NCBI RefSeq assembly: GCF_035621475.1
Contig: NZ_CP141799.1
Location: forward strand, 186,001-250,000
Length of the DNA: 64,000 bases
Direction of reading: 5' to 3'
DNA from: Pseudomonas paeninsulae
GTDB taxonomy: Bacteria; Pseudomonadota; Gammaproteobacteria; Pseudomonadales; Pseudomonadaceae
Shown here: in pieces, positions 36,589 through 46,013 of the stretch
Position numbering within the stretch: position 1 is the stretch's first letter
How the letters are laid out: each line of letters starts with the position of its first letter
Position numbers and translations under genes: made by a program
The notes under the pieces: generated by a model
Databases searched by the model: none
What the model saw: the letters and a program-made list of their open reading frames with translations, nothing else
Told to the model about the DNA's origin: nothing

Positions 36589-36865
36589 CCGTTTCGCCGA
36601 GGGCGACGACGATCCGCTCGGACCGCTGGCCAACCTGGTCGACGTGGTGCTGGTGTTCGCCTGCGGTCTGATCGCCGCCCTGGTGGCGCAGACCGACCTG
36701 CTGCAGCGGCTCGAGGCACAGCGCCAGCCGCTGCCGGTGGAGCGCGGGCGAGAACTGCCGAGCCTGCCGGACAGCCTCAAGGGCCAGGACGGCGCCGGAC
36801 TGGAGAGTGTCGGCCAGGTCTACCGTGATCCGCAGACCGGCAAGCTGATCCTGATCGGCCAGTGA
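36566..36865 (+). CDS. DUF2149 protein, ExbD/TolR-like, 99 aa
   Basis: Small protein with one membrane segment (about residues 18-40) containing an Asp in LANLVDVVLVFACGLIAALV. This resembles the ExbD/TolR segment, where a single membrane Asp carries the proton. The remainder is a short periplasmic domain ending YRDPQTGKLILIGQ. Recognised as DUF2149, a regular partner of CobN-like/TolQ-like pairs. The ATG at 36566 has GAGGAG 7 bases upstream and lies inside the TolQ-like gene. Confidence 0.8.
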   Translation: MSRRWRSNRFAEGDDDPLGPLANLVDVVLVFACGLIAALVAQTDLLQRLEAQRQPLPVERGRELPSLPDSLKGQDGAGLESVGQVYRDPQTGKLILIGQ

Positions 36866-36954
36866 GCGACCGATTGCCGCAGTGGTCGTGGCCTGAACGC
36901 CCGGGGTCGCTCGGCGCATTGACGGCCCGCCCGAAATATCTACACTCGCGCCTC

Positions 36955-37168
36955 TTGCTTCAGGTGACCCGCGGCCATGGCCGCGAGTAAACAGGGAAGT
37001 CGGTGCGTTGCGCGTGTTTACGCCAACCATTCCGACGCTGCCCCCGCAACGGTAGACGAGTCAAACCAGCGCTTTTTCAACCACTGTGCTTCGGCATGGG
37101 AAGGTGCGTCTGGTGGGATTGCGCATTTTCGCGCGCCGCTCGTAAGCCCGGAGACCGGCCTGTCGCAG
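36955..37168 (+). promoter_or_regulatory. Cobalamin riboswitch 2 (before btuB)
   Basis: Same conserved blocks as riboswitch 1: CAGGTGACCCGCGG, ACAGGGAAGTCGGTGC, CGCTGCCCCCGCAACGGTAG, the arm CCACTGTGC-TTCG-GCATGGGAAGG with an intact tetraloop, and GTAAGCCCGGAGACCGGCCT. The near-identity with riboswitch 1 continues to about 37208, past the aptamer. The btuB ATG lies 129 bases beyond, the same spacing as in copy 1. Expected to repress btuB and perhaps the cob operon when adenosylcobalamin is high. Confidence 0.95.
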
Positions 37169-37296
37169 TCCATGGCATCGCGGAGGGCGTTGTCTGGCGT
37201 GTGGGCTGCGCCGTTGTGCAGTGCATTCGCCGCTGGTTCTCCGCGTGTCTTACTCAGCCAAGATCGCCCGGGTGGGGCGGCGGAGCCTAGAACGCG

Positions 37297-39147
37297 ATGA
37301 GCAATTCCCTTCCAATCAAGCCCTCAACCCTGCTGCTGTGCGCCGTTTCCTGCGTGCCCCTGGCCCAGGCGGGCGAACACACTCGTCTCGACGACCTTCT
37401 GGTGACCGCTACCCGTACTGCACAGACTGCCGAGCAGAGCCTGGCCGCGGTGACGGTGTTCGACCGTGCGCAGATCGAGCAGAGCCAGGCGACTTCCGTG
37501 CCCGAGCTGCTGAAGAAGGTGCCGGGCGTGTCCTTCGCCAACAACGGCGGCCCGGGTAAGACCACCGCGTTGTTCATGCGCGGCAGCGAATCCGACCATG
37601 TGCTGGTGCTGATCGACGGCATCAAGGTCGGTTCGGTGACGTCCGGTGGCGCGGCCCTGCAGGATTTGCCGCTGGAGCTGATCGAGCGGATCGAGGTGGT
37701 GCGCGGGCCGCGTTCCAGCCTGTACGGCTCGGAAGCCATCGGCGGGGTGATTCAGATCTTCACCCGCAAGGGCGCCGGCGCAGGCGCCAAGCCATTTTTC
37801 TCCGCCGGTTACGGTACCCATGACAGCTACAACGGCAGTGCCGGGGTCAGCGGCGGCACCGATAACGCTTGGTACAGCCTGGCCCTCAGTGGCGCCGACA
37901 CCGACGGCATCAACGTCAAGTCGGCGGCCACCAGCGGCTACGAAGACGATGCCGACGGCTATCGCAACCTGTCCGCCGCGCTGAGCGCCGGTTATCGCTT
38001 CGCCAACGGCCTGGAGCTGGACGCCAACCTGCTGCGGGCCAAATCGCACAACGATTACGACCAGGTCAACCGCAAGCGCACTGCCGGTTTCCGCGCCCAT
38101 GCCGATGGCGAATCAAATGTGCTGGGCACCCGCGCGCGTTTCGCCCCGCTCGAGCCCTGGCAGGTGACCCTGCAGGCCGGACGCAGCGAGGACAAGTCCG
38201 ATGCGTTCCAGGATGGCGACTTCTATTCGCGCTTCGACAGCCGTCGCGACAGCCTCAGCTGGCAGAACGACCTGAGCCTGGCGCCCGGCCATACCCTGAC
38301 CCTGGGCGCCGATTACCAGCACGACGAGGTCAACGGCAGCACCGATTACGCCGAAGACTCGCGGGATAACACCGGCGCCTTCGTGCAGTACCTCGGCGAA
38401 GTCGGTCGGCATGACTGGCAGCTGTCCCTGCGCCGCGACGACAATCAGCAGTTCGGCCGGCACGACACCGGCAACCTCGGCTACGGCTATGCCCTGAGCG
38501 ACTGGCTGCGCGCGACTCTCAGCTACGGCACGGCGTTCAAGGCGCCGACCTTCAACGAGTTGTACTACCCCGGCTATGGCAATCCGGATCTGCAGGCGGA
38601 AACTTCCCAGAGCCTGGAGGCCGGTTTGCTCGGCCAGCATGCCTGGGGCCACTGGTCGGTCAACGCCTTCCGCACCCGCATCGACGACCTGATCGCCTAC
38701 GACGCCAGCATCATGGCGCCGGCCAACGTCGATGCCGCACGCATTCGCGGCGTCGAACTGGTGCTCGGCAGCCAACTGCTCGGCTGGGACTGGAATGCCA
38801 ACTACACGCTGCTGGAGCCGGAGAACCGTTCCTCCGGGGCCAACGACGGCAACGAGCTGGCGCGCCGGGCCAAGCGGCTGTTCAACCTGGATCTGGATCG
38901 CCGCCTCGGCGCCTTCAGCATCGGCGCCAGCCTGCATGCCGAGGGCCAGCGCTTTGACGATCTGGCCAACACCAAGGAGCTCTCCGGTTTCGCCACCCTC
39001 GACCTGCGCGGCGAATACCGCCTCAGCCCAGAATGGCGCCTGCAGACCCGCGTGGCCAACCTGCTGGATGCCGATTACGAGACCGCCCAGGGCTATAACC
39101 AGCCCGGCCAGGCGGTCTACCTGAGCGTGCGCTACCAGGCGCTTTGA
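37297..39147 (+). CDS. btuB: TonB-dependent cobalamin receptor BtuB, 616 aa
   Basis: Outer-membrane receptor. Signal peptide (STLLLCAVSCVPLAQAG), TonB-box region RLDDLLVTATRTAQT, plug domain (LLKKVPGVSFANNGG, then FMRGSESDHVLVLIDGIKVG, RIEVVRGPRSSLYGSEAIGG) and a beta barrel with the C-terminal strand VYLSVRYQAL. Length equals E. coli BtuB (about 614). Preceded by a cobalamin riboswitch and followed by a small membrane gene and cobO. Takes up corrinoids for BtuFCD. Confidence 0.94.
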   Translation: MSNSLPIKPSTLLLCAVSCVPLAQAGEHTRLDDLLVTATRTAQTAEQSLAAVTVFDRAQIEQSQATSVPELLKKVPGVSFANNGGPGKTTALFMRGSESDHVLVLIDGIKVGSVTSGGAALQDLPLELIERIEVVRGPRSSLYGSEAIGGVIQIFTRKGAGAGAKPFFSAGYGTHDSYNGSAGVSGGTDNAWYSLALSGADTDGINVKSAATSGYEDDADGYRNLSAALSAGYRFANGLELDANLLRAKSHNDYDQVNRKRTAGFRAHADGESNVLGTRARFAPLEPWQVTLQAGRSEDKSDAFQDGDFYSRFDSRRDSLSWQNDLSLAPGHTLTLGADYQHDEVNGSTDYAEDSRDNTGAFVQYLGEVGRHDWQLSLRRDDNQQFGRHDTGNLGYGYALSDWLRATLSYGTAFKAPTFNELYYPGYGNPDLQAETSQSLEAGLLGQHAWGHWSVNAFRTRIDDLIAYDASIMAPANVDAARIRGVELVLGSQLLGWDWNANYTLLEPENRSSGANDGNELARRAKRLFNLDLDRRLGAFSIGASLHAEGQRFDDLANTKELSGFATLDLRGEYRLSPEWRLQTRVANLLDADYETAQGYNQPGQAVYLSVRYQAL

Positions 39148-39185
39148 GCCTGCCGGCAGCGCCACCTACTTCTGGAGATCAATGG

Positions 39186-39344
39186 ATGAAGCTGCCACCG
39201 CGATGCCAACGGCTGATCGGCAGCGCCGTCCATTCCCCGCGTTACCTGGGCCGCCTGGCGCTGTATGTCGGCCTGGCGGCCATTGTCTATATCGGCGCCC
39301 GCTCCCGGCTGGGCGCGCAACCGCAACTGGAGGTGAAGAGATGA
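39186..39344 (+). CDS. Small single-pass membrane protein, 52 aa
   Basis: The ATG at 39186 (MKLPPRCQRLIGSAV) follows GGAG by about 9 bases, and the stop overlaps the cobO ATG (ATGA). One membrane segment (YLGRLALYVGLAAIVYIGAR, about residues 18-36) with a basic N-terminus suggests an in-to-out orientation and a short periplasmic tail. No family recognised. Position between btuB and cobO and its coupling to cobO argue that it is real; a role with BtuB/TonB or the CobN-like motor is speculative. Confidence 0.6.
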   Translation: MKLPPRCQRLIGSAVHSPRYLGRLALYVGLAAIVYIGARSRLGAQPQLEVKR

Positions 39345-39952
39345 GCGAATCGAGCGAACGCGACGCGCGGCACAAGGCGCGCATGGAGCGCAAGAAGGCG
39401 CTGATCGACGAGAAGATTTCTCAGGCTCAGGATGAGTACGGCCTGCTGCTGGTGCACAGCGGCAATGGCAAGGGCAAGAGCAGCAGTGCCTTCGGCATGG
39501 TCGCCCGCGCCTTGGGCCACGGGATGAAGGTGGGGGTGGTGCAATTTATCAAAGGCGCGGCCAGCACCGGCGAGGAGAACTTTTTTCGCCGTTTCCCCGA
39601 GGAGGTCAGCTACCACGTGATGGGCGAGGGCTTCACCTGGGAGACCCAGGATCGCCCGCGCGACATCGAAAAAGCCCAGCAGGCCTGGGTGGTGGCGCGC
39701 CAGCTGCTGAATGACCCGGCCATCGGCCTGCTGGTGCTGGATGAGCTGAATATCGCCCTGAAACTGGGCTATCTGGAGCTGGACGCGGTGCTCGCCGACA
39801 TCGAGGCGCGGCCGCTGCTGCAGCATGTGGTGGTGACCGGCCGCGGCGCCTTGCCGGGGCTGATCGAGGCGGCGGATACCGTCACCGAGATGAACCTGGT
39901 CAAGCATGCGTTCAAGGAAGGGGTGAAGGCGCAGCAGGGGGTGGAATTCTGA
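39341..39952 (+). CDS. cobO: Corrinoid adenosyltransferase CobO (BtuR/CobA type), 203 aa
   Basis: Adds the 5'-deoxyadenosyl group from ATP to Co(I) corrinoids. P-loop VHSGNGKGKSSSAFGM (residues about 36-51), then KVGVVQFIKG, Walker B LLVLDELNIALKLGYL and HVVVTGRGALPGLIEAADTV, all characteristic. Length is normal. ATG at 39341 with GGAGG upstream; the longer frame from 39182 overlaps the small membrane gene and is rejected. First enzyme gene of the cob run. Confidence 0.94.
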   Translation: MSESSERDARHKARMERKKALIDEKISQAQDEYGLLLVHSGNGKGKSSSAFGMVARALGHGMKVGVVQFIKGAASTGEENFFRRFPEEVSYHVMGEGFTWETQDRPRDIEKAQQAWVVARQLLNDPAIGLLVLDELNIALKLGYLELDAVLADIEARPLLQHVVVTGRGALPGLIEAADTVTEMNLVKHAFKEGVKAQQGVEF

Positions 39953-40046
39953 TGGAGGCCGCACCGCCGATGTTCCCTGGAAGCGGCTGCAGGTGCGCAG
40001 ATCCATGCGCGGACAAGTCCGCGCCCACGGGTATGCGGGTGCCGGC

Positions 40047-41354
40047 ATGAGCGCGCCACGCCACTGCCCCGCATTATTGATCGCCGCGCCGGCCTCGGGG
40101 CAGGGTAAGACCACGGTCACCGCCGCCCTGGCGCGGTTGCATACGCGCGAGGGCAAGCGGGTGCGGGTGTTCAAGTGCGGGCCGGATTTTCTCGACCCGA
40201 TGATTCTCGCCCGTGCCAGCGGCGCGCCGGTGTATCAGTTGGATCTGTGGATGGTCGGCGAGGCGGAAAGTCGCCGCCTGCTCTGGCAGGCGGCCGGTGA
40301 GGCCGATCTGATTCTGATCGAAGGGGTGATGGGCCTGTTCGACGGCAACCCGTCGGCGGCCGATCTGGCGCGCCAGTTTGGCGTGCCGGTGCTGGCGGTG
40401 ATCGACGCTTCGGCCATGGCCCAGACCTTCGCCGCCCTGGCGCATGGTTTGGCCAGTTTTCAGCCCGACCTGCCGTTCTCCGGGGTGCTTGGCAATCGGG
40501 TCGGCAGCAGCCGGCATGGCGAGATCCTGCGCGATGCGCTGCCCGCGGCCATCCGTTGGTACGGCGCGCTGCCGCGCAGCGCCGCGGTCGAGTTGCCCAG
40601 CCGCCACCTGGGCCTGATTCAGGCCGAGGAGCTGAGTGACCTGGACGCACGCCTGGACGCGGCGGCCGATGCCCTGGCTGCCAGCGCCGACGTCAGCCTG
40701 CCGCCGTCGGTGACCTTCGCCGCGCCGCTGTCGCGCGAGATTCCCGCCCTGCTCGCCGGCGTGCGCATCGGCGTGGCCGTGGATGCCGCCTTCGCCTTCG
40801 TCTACCAGGCCAACCTCGATCTGCTGTGCGAGCTGGGCGCCGAGTTGTGCTTCTTCTCGCCGCTGGCCGACAGCCAGCTGCCCGAGGTCGACAGCCTGTA
40901 CCTGCCTGGTGGTTACCCCGAGTTGCACCTGGCCCAGCTGGAAGCCAACCAGGCCATGGCGGATGCGATCCGCGCCCACCATGGCGCCGGAAAACCCATC
41001 CACGCCGAATGCGGCGGCATGCTCTACCTGTTCGAGCGGCTGACCGACCAGGCCGGCGTCAGTGGCCAGATGCTCGGCGTGTTGCAAGGCGAGGCGACCC
41101 TGCAGCCGCGCCTGACCGCCCTGGCTCTGCAGGAAGTCGAATTACCGGAGGGACGTTTGCGCGGCCATAGCTTCCACCATTCGGCGTTGACCAGCGCGCT
41201 GCAGCCGATCGCCCGTGGCGAGTGCCCGAACTACAAGCGCACTGCCGAGGCGGTCTATCGCCAGGGCCGCCTGACTGCCTCCTATATCCACTTCTATCTG
41301 CCGTCCGATCCGCTAGCAGCGGCGCAGCTGTTTGCCCCTGGTGAGCGCCTATGA
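40047..41354 (+). CDS. cobB: Cobyrinic acid a,c-diamide synthase CobB (CbiA type), 435 aa
   Basis: Amidates the a and c side chains with glutamine and ATP. N-terminal P-loop ALLIAAPASGQGKTTVTAAL, KCGPDFLDPMILARASG, LIEGVMGLFDGNPS, and a class-I glutamine amidotransferase half with the Cys nucleophile in HAECGGMLYL and the C-terminal RGHSFHHSAL. The ATG at 40047 is chosen because the protein then begins just before the P-loop strand; an in-frame ATG 18 codons upstream is possible. A 94-base gap with a small GCGGAC/GTCCGC repeat precedes it. Stop overlaps the bluB start. Confidence 0.93.
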   Translation: MSAPRHCPALLIAAPASGQGKTTVTAALARLHTREGKRVRVFKCGPDFLDPMILARASGAPVYQLDLWMVGEAESRRLLWQAAGEADLILIEGVMGLFDGNPSAADLARQFGVPVLAVIDASAMAQTFAALAHGLASFQPDLPFSGVLGNRVGSSRHGEILRDALPAAIRWYGALPRSAAVELPSRHLGLIQAEELSDLDARLDAAADALAASADVSLPPSVTFAAPLSREIPALLAGVRIGVAVDAAFAFVYQANLDLLCELGAELCFFSPLADSQLPEVDSLYLPGGYPELHLAQLEANQAMADAIRAHHGAGKPIHAECGGMLYLFERLTDQAGVSGQMLGVLQGEATLQPRLTALALQEVELPEGRLRGHSFHHSALTSALQPIARGECPNYKRTAEAVYRQGRLTASYIHFYLPSDPLAAAQLFAPGERL

Positions 41355-42004
41355 ACCCGCATGCCTTCAGCGCCGAGGAACGCGCGGCGGTCTATCGGGC
41401 CATCGCCGAGCGGCGCGACATGCGCCACTTCAGTGGCGGCGAGGTAGCCCCCGAGCTGTTGGCGCGCCTGCTCGAGGCGGCGCATCAGGCGCCCAGCGTC
41501 GGCCTGATGCAGCCCTGGCGCTTTATCCGCATCACCCGCCCGCCGCTACGTGCGGCGATCCAGGCCTTGGTCGAGGCCGAGCGCCTGCGCACCGCCGCGG
41601 CCCTGGGCGAACGCGGCGAGGCATTCATGCAGCTCAAGGTCGAGGGCATCCGCGACTGCGCCGAATTGCTGGTGGTGGCCCTGATGGACGGCCGCGAGGC
41701 CCATGTGTTTGGTCGGCGCACCTTGCCGGAGATGGATCTGGCCTCGATGGCCTGCGCCATCCAGAACCTCTGGCTGGCCGCTCGCGCCGAAGGCCTGGGT
41801 ATGGGCTGGGTGTCGCTGTTCGAACCCCAAGCCATGGCCGAACTGCTGGCCATGCCGTCGGGTAGCAAGCCGCTGGCGGTGCTCTGCCTGGGGCCGGTGA
41901 CAGAGTTTTATCAGGCGCCGATGCTGGTGCAACAGGGCTGGGTCGAGCCGCGGCCGTTGAGTGAGTTGTTGTTCGAGGATCAATGGGGCAAACATGCGCA
42001 GTGA
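41351..42004 (+). CDS. bluB: 5,6-dimethylbenzimidazole synthase BluB, 217 aa
   Basis: Flavin-destroying nitroreductase-fold enzyme that makes the lower ligand DMB from FMNH2 and O2. The start VYRAIAERRDMRHFSGG and the middle HQAPSVGLMQPWRFIRI are typical, and the closing region GWVSLFEPQAMAELLAMP fits. It overlaps cobB (ATGA). DMB synthesis by BluB needs oxygen, which is notable for a cofactor used in an apparently oxygen-regulated pathway. Confidence 0.93.
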   Translation: MNPHAFSAEERAAVYRAIAERRDMRHFSGGEVAPELLARLLEAAHQAPSVGLMQPWRFIRITRPPLRAAIQALVEAERLRTAAALGERGEAFMQLKVEGIRDCAELLVVALMDGREAHVFGRRTLPEMDLASMACAIQNLWLAARAEGLGMGWVSLFEPQAMAELLAMPSGSKPLAVLCLGPVTEFYQAPMLVQQGWVEPRPLSELLFEDQWGKHAQ

Positions 42005-42022
42005 ATTCGGCGAGGTTAGGGC

Positions 42023-42931
42023 ATGAGCCTGGTATTCAGTGCGCTGGCCGGCGTGGCCCTGGACGCCGTACTCGGCGAGCCCAAGCGCTGGCATCCGTTG
42101 GTGGCCTTCGGTCGCTTGGCCGAGCGTATCGAACGGCGTTTCAACGCCGGCGGCAGTGGCTGGCGCAGCCATGGCGTCAGCGCCTGGTGCCTGGCGGTGT
42201 TGCCCTTGACCCTGCTGGCCGGCGTGCTGGCCCAGGTCTCGGCATTCGGCTGGGCGGTGGAGGTTCTCGCCCTGTATGCCGCCATCGGCCTCAAAAGCCT
42301 CGGCCAGCATGCCCTGCCGGTGGCCCAGGCCCTGCGTCTGGGCGATTTGCCGTTGGCGCGCGTGCGGGTCGGCTATTTGGTCAGCCGCAACACCCGTGAG
42401 CTGGATGCCGCCGGCGTGGCTCGCGCCGGCACCGAGTCGGTGCTGGAAAACGGCTCGGATGCGGTGTTCGCCGCGCTGTTCTGGTTCCTCGTCGCCGGTG
42501 CGCCGGGCGTGGTGTTGTATCGCCTGAGCAATACCCTGGACGCCATGTGGGGCTACCGCAATGCGCGTTTCGAGCGCTTCGGCTGGGCCGCGGCGAAGAT
42601 CGACGACGTGCTCAACTATGTCCCCGCCCGCCTGGTAGCTCTGAGCTACGCGCTGCTCGGCAAGACCGCCCTGGCGCTGCGCTGCTGGCGGCAGCAGGCG
42701 CCGCAGTGGGACAGCCCCAACGCCGGCCCGGTGATGGCCGCCGGCGCCGGCGCCCTGGGCGTCAGCTTGGGCGGTGCGGCCGAGTATCACGGCGAGCTGC
42801 ACCTGCGCCCGCAACTGGGCCAGGGCCCGCAAGCCAAGGCGCAGGACATCGAACGGGCGCTCAATCTGGTCTACGCCGGGGTGCTGCTGTGGCTGGTGTT
42901 GCTGCTGTTATGGGAGGTCTGGCGTGCTTGA
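42023..42931 (+). CDS. cobD: Adenosylcobinamide-phosphate synthase CobD (CbiB type), 302 aa
   Basis: Polytopic inner-membrane enzyme attaching the aminopropanol(-phosphate) arm. Recognised by [40 protein letters not shown] with [19 protein letters not shown], and [26 protein letters not shown] sequence (here [10 protein letters not shown]). Five or so hydrophobic segments. It starts 18 bases after bluB and overlaps cobC by 8 bases. Confidence 0.93.
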   Translation: MSLVFSALAGVALDAVLGEPKRWHPLVAFGRLAERIERRFNAGGSGWRSHGVSAWCLAVLPLTLLAGVLAQVSAFGWAVEVLALYAAIGLKSLGQHALPVAQALRLGDLPLARVRVGYLVSRNTRELDAAGVARAGTESVLENGSDAVFAALFWFLVAGAPGVVLYRLSNTLDAMWGYRNARFERFGWAAAKIDDVLNYVPARLVALSYALLGKTALALRCWRQQAPQWDSPNAGPVMAAGAGALGVSLGGAAEYHGELHLRPQLGQGPQAKAQDIERALNLVYAGVLLWLVLLLLWEVWRA

Positions 42932-43916
42932 ACATGGTGGCCGCCTGCGCGCGGCAGCGCAGCGCTTCGGCATCCCCCTGGGTGACTGGCTGGATCTGTC
43001 CACGGGACTTGCGCCCTACGGCTGGCCGCTGCCGCCGATTCCTGCGGCGGCCTGGACGCGCCTGCCCGAGCTGGACGACGGCCTGGAAAGCGCCGCCCGC
43101 GACTACTACGGGGTGACCCGCCTGCTGCCGGTGGCCGGTTCCCAGGCGGCGATACAGGCCTTGCCGCGCCTGCGCCGCAACGCCCGGGTCGGCCTGCTCG
43201 CGCCGGCCTATGCCGAACACGCGGCGGCCTGGAAGCGCGAGGGCCACGAGTTGCGGCAACTGGACGACGGCGATATCGACCGGCAGCTCGAAGGCCTCGA
43301 CGTGCTGTTGCTGGTCAATCCGAACAACCCGACCGGCCGACGCTTCGCGCCCGCGCAGCTGCTCGCCTGGCATGCGCGCCTGGCCGCGCGCGGCGGCTGG
43401 TTGGTGGTAGACGAGGCGTTTATCGACTGCACCCCGCAGCACAGCCTGGCGGCGCATAGCGAGCTGCCGGGGCTGATCGTGCTGCGCTCGTTCGGCAAGT
43501 TCTTCGGCCTGGCCGGCATCCGCTTGGGCTTCGTCCTGGCTCAGCCGGCGCTGCTCAAACAGCTGGCCGAGCTGCTCGGGCCCTGGACCGTCAGCGGGCC
43601 GAGTCGGGTGGTGGCCACGGCGCTGTTGCACGACCGGGTCGGCCAGCAAGCGCAACGCGAGCGCCTGCTGGCCGATGGCGAGCGTCTAGGCGAATTATTG
43701 CGCGAGCATGGCCTGCCGCCGAGCGGCGGCTGCGCGCTGTTCCACTGGATCGCCTGCGAGCGGGCGGCGGCGCTGCATAAATGGCTCGCCAGCCAGGGCA
43801 TTCTCACCCGCCTGTTCGATAGCCCGGCCAGCCTGCGTTTCGGCCTTCCCGCCGACGAGCCGGGCTGGCTGCGCCTGGAGCAGGCTTTACAGCTATTCAC
43901 TCAGGAGTTCGTATGA
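42924..43916 (+). CDS. cobC: L-threonine-O-3-phosphate decarboxylase-like CobC, 330 aa
   Basis: PLP enzyme of the aminotransferase class I fold that makes the aminopropanol arm precursor (CobC in P. denitrificans naming, CobD in Salmonella). Features: [39 protein letters not shown] and the Schiff-base Lys in [17 protein letters not shown]. The GTG at 42924 has GGGAGG 6 bases upstream; the frame open to 42774 overlaps cobD. The stop overlaps the cobQ ATG. Confidence 0.92.
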   Translation: MLEHGGRLRAAAQRFGIPLGDWLDLSTGLAPYGWPLPPIPAAAWTRLPELDDGLESAARDYYGVTRLLPVAGSQAAIQALPRLRRNARVGLLAPAYAEHAAAWKREGHELRQLDDGDIDRQLEGLDVLLLVNPNNPTGRRFAPAQLLAWHARLAARGGWLVVDEAFIDCTPQHSLAAHSELPGLIVLRSFGKFFGLAGIRLGFVLAQPALLKQLAELLGPWTVSGPSRVVATALLHDRVGQQAQRERLLADGERLGELLREHGLPPSGGCALFHWIACERAAALHKWLASQGILTRLFDSPASLRFGLPADEPGWLRLEQALQLFTQEFV

Positions 43917-45364
43917 CCACTTTGATGGTGCAGGGCACCACCTCCGACGCCGGCAAGAGCACCCTGGTGACCGCGCTGTGCCGCTGGCTCAAGCGCCAGG
44001 GCGTGGCCGTGGTGCCGTTCAAACCGCAAAACATGGCGCTCAACTCGGCCGTGACCTTGGATGGCGGCGAGATCGGCCGTGCCCAGGCGGTACAGGCCCA
44101 GGCCGCCGGGCTGGCGCCGCACAGCGACATGAACCCGGTGCTGCTCAAGCCCAGCAGCGACACCGGCGCTCAGGTAATCATCCACGGCCGCGCCCTGACC
44201 AACATGGAGGTGGCGGCCTATCACGACTATAAACGGGTGGCGATGGACGCCGTACTGCAGTCGCACCAGCGTCTGGCGGCCGCCTATCCGGTGGTGATGG
44301 TGGAAGGCGCCGGCTCGCCGGCGGAGATCAATCTGCGCGCCGGCGATATCGCCAACATGGGTTTCGCCGAGGCGGTCGACTGTCCGGTGATCTTGATCGC
44401 CGATATCGACAAGGGCGGGGTGTTCGCCCACCTGATCGGCACTCTGGCACTGCTGTCGGAGAGTGAGCAGGCGCGCATCCAGGGCTTCGTGATCAACCGT
44501 TTTCGCGGCGATATCGCCCTGCTGCAACCGGGCCTGGACTGGCTGGAAGAGCGCACCGGCAAACCGGTGCTCGGCGTATTGCCCTACCTGATGGATTTCC
44601 ACCTGGAAGCCGAGGACGCCATCGACACCCGCCAGACTGCCAAGGCGGCCGAGACGATCAGGGTGGCGGTGCCGGTGCTGCCGCGTATCAGCAACCACAC
44701 CGACTTCGATCCGCTGCGCCTGCACCCGCAGGTGGAGCTGGTGTTCGTCGGCCCCGGCCAGTCGATCCCGGCTGTCGACCTGATCATCCTGCCCGGCTCC
44801 AAGAGTGTGCGCGCCGACCTGGACTTCCTCCGTGCCCAGGGCTGGGAAGCGGCCATCCACCAGCACCTGCGCTATGGCGGCAAGCTGCTCGGCATCTGCG
44901 GCGGCCTGCAGATGCTCGGCAGCAGCATCGCCGACCCGCTCGGTCTGGAAGGCGCCCCGGGGCACAGCCCCGGCCTCGGCCTGCTGGATTTCGCCACCGA
45001 ACTGGCCGCCGAGAAGCAGCTGCGTATCGTCAGCGGCCGCCTGTGCCTGGAGCAGGCAGCGGTGTCCGGCTACGAGATCCATGCCGGGGTCAGCCGCGGG
45101 GCAGCCTTGGCGACGGCCGCCGTGCAGCTGGACGACGGCCGCGACGACGGCGCCATCAGCGCCGACGGCCAGGTGCTCGGCACTTATTTGCATGGCCTGT
45201 TCGAGTCCGCCCCAGCGTGCAACGCGCTGCTGCGTTGGGCGGGGCTGCGCGAGGTGGAGACGGTGGATTACCACGCCCTGCGCGAACGCGACATCGAACG
45301 CCTGGCGGATATGGTCGAGGCGCATCTGGATACGCAGAAACTGCGCGAACTCTGTGATTTGTAA
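43913..45364 (+). CDS. cobQ: Cobyric acid synthase CobQ, 483 aa
   Basis: Amidates four side chains using glutamine. The N-terminal half begins [20 protein letters not shown] and continues [20 protein letters not shown]; the C-terminal amidotransferase has [18 protein letters not shown], the Cys nucleophile in [11 protein letters not shown] and a late GTYLHGLFE. Length typical (about 485). Translationally coupled to cobC. A REP element and about 125 bases separate it from cobP. Confidence 0.94.
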   Translation: MTTLMVQGTTSDAGKSTLVTALCRWLKRQGVAVVPFKPQNMALNSAVTLDGGEIGRAQAVQAQAAGLAPHSDMNPVLLKPSSDTGAQVIIHGRALTNMEVAAYHDYKRVAMDAVLQSHQRLAAAYPVVMVEGAGSPAEINLRAGDIANMGFAEAVDCPVILIADIDKGGVFAHLIGTLALLSESEQARIQGFVINRFRGDIALLQPGLDWLEERTGKPVLGVLPYLMDFHLEAEDAIDTRQTAKAAETIRVAVPVLPRISNHTDFDPLRLHPQVELVFVGPGQSIPAVDLIILPGSKSVRADLDFLRAQGWEAAIHQHLRYGGKLLGICGGLQMLGSSIADPLGLEGAPGHSPGLGLLDFATELAAEKQLRIVSGRLCLEQAAVSGYEIHAGVSRGAALATAAVQLDDGRDDGAISADGQVLGTYLHGLFESAPACNALLRWAGLREVETVDYHALRERDIERLADMVEAHLDTQKLRELCDL

Positions 45365-45417
45365 TCCGTAGCCCGGATGTGTGAGTTGTGCGGGCTCTGA
45401 GCTATGGGGCTGTTTGC

Positions 45418-45452
45418 GTGGGAGGGACTTTAGCCGCGAAAGCCCCTCCCAC
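45418..45452. repeat. REP element between cobQ and cobP
   Basis: GTGGGAGGGACTT and AAGCCCCTCCCAC pair (one mismatch) around TAGCCGCG, the classical Pseudomonas REP sequence. It may stabilise the upstream mRNA or hold a gyrase/IHF site; no gene is broken. Confidence 0.88.
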
Positions 45453-45491
45453 AATGTCCCCTCCACCCATTGGATTGAAAGGGTAATCGAC

Positions 45492-46013
45492 ATGCTTGAA
45501 CTGATCCTCGGCGGCGCCCGTTCCGGCAAGAGCCGCCTGGCCGAGAAATTGGCCGGCGAGTCCGGCCTGGCGGTGACCTACATTGCCACCGGCCAGGCGC
45601 TGGACGGCGAGATGAGCGCGCGCATCCAGCAGCACCAAGAGCGCCGCCCGGCGTACTGGGCGTTGCTGGAGGAGCCGCACGAACTGGCCCGGGTGCTGCG
45701 CGAGAACGCGGCCGAAGGACACTGCCTGCTGGTCGACTGCCTGACCCTGTGGCTGAGCAACTTGTTACTGCTCGATGACCAGGCGCGTCTCGACGCCGAG
45801 CGCGACGCCCTGCTGGAGTGCCTGAGCGCGCTGCCGGGGCGGATCCTGCTGGTCAGCAACGAGACCGGACTTGGCGTGGTGCCGCTGGGCAAACTGAGCC
45901 GGCGTTACGTCGACCAGGCCGGTTGGCTGCACCAGGCACTGGCCGAACGCTGCCAGCGGGTGATATTCACCCTGGCTGGCTTACCCATGCTGTTGAAGGG
46001 AGAACCCTTATGA
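45492..46013 (+). CDS. cobP: Adenosylcobinamide kinase / guanylyltransferase CobP, 173 aa
   Basis: Phosphorylates adenosylcobinamide and transfers GMP to it. P-loop [18 protein letters not shown] (residues 4-21), the motif [20 protein letters not shown] and the C-terminal [15 protein letters not shown], each characteristic. The ATG at 45492 has AAAGGG upstream; the upstream frame from 45381 crosses the REP region and is rejected. Overlaps cobU by 4 bases. Confidence 0.94.
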   Translation: MLELILGGARSGKSRLAEKLAGESGLAVTYIATGQALDGEMSARIQQHQERRPAYWALLEEPHELARVLRENAAEGHCLLVDCLTLWLSNLLLLDDQARLDAERDALLECLSALPGRILLVSNETGLGVVPLGKLSRRYVDQAGWLHQALAERCQRVIFTLAGLPMLLKGEPL

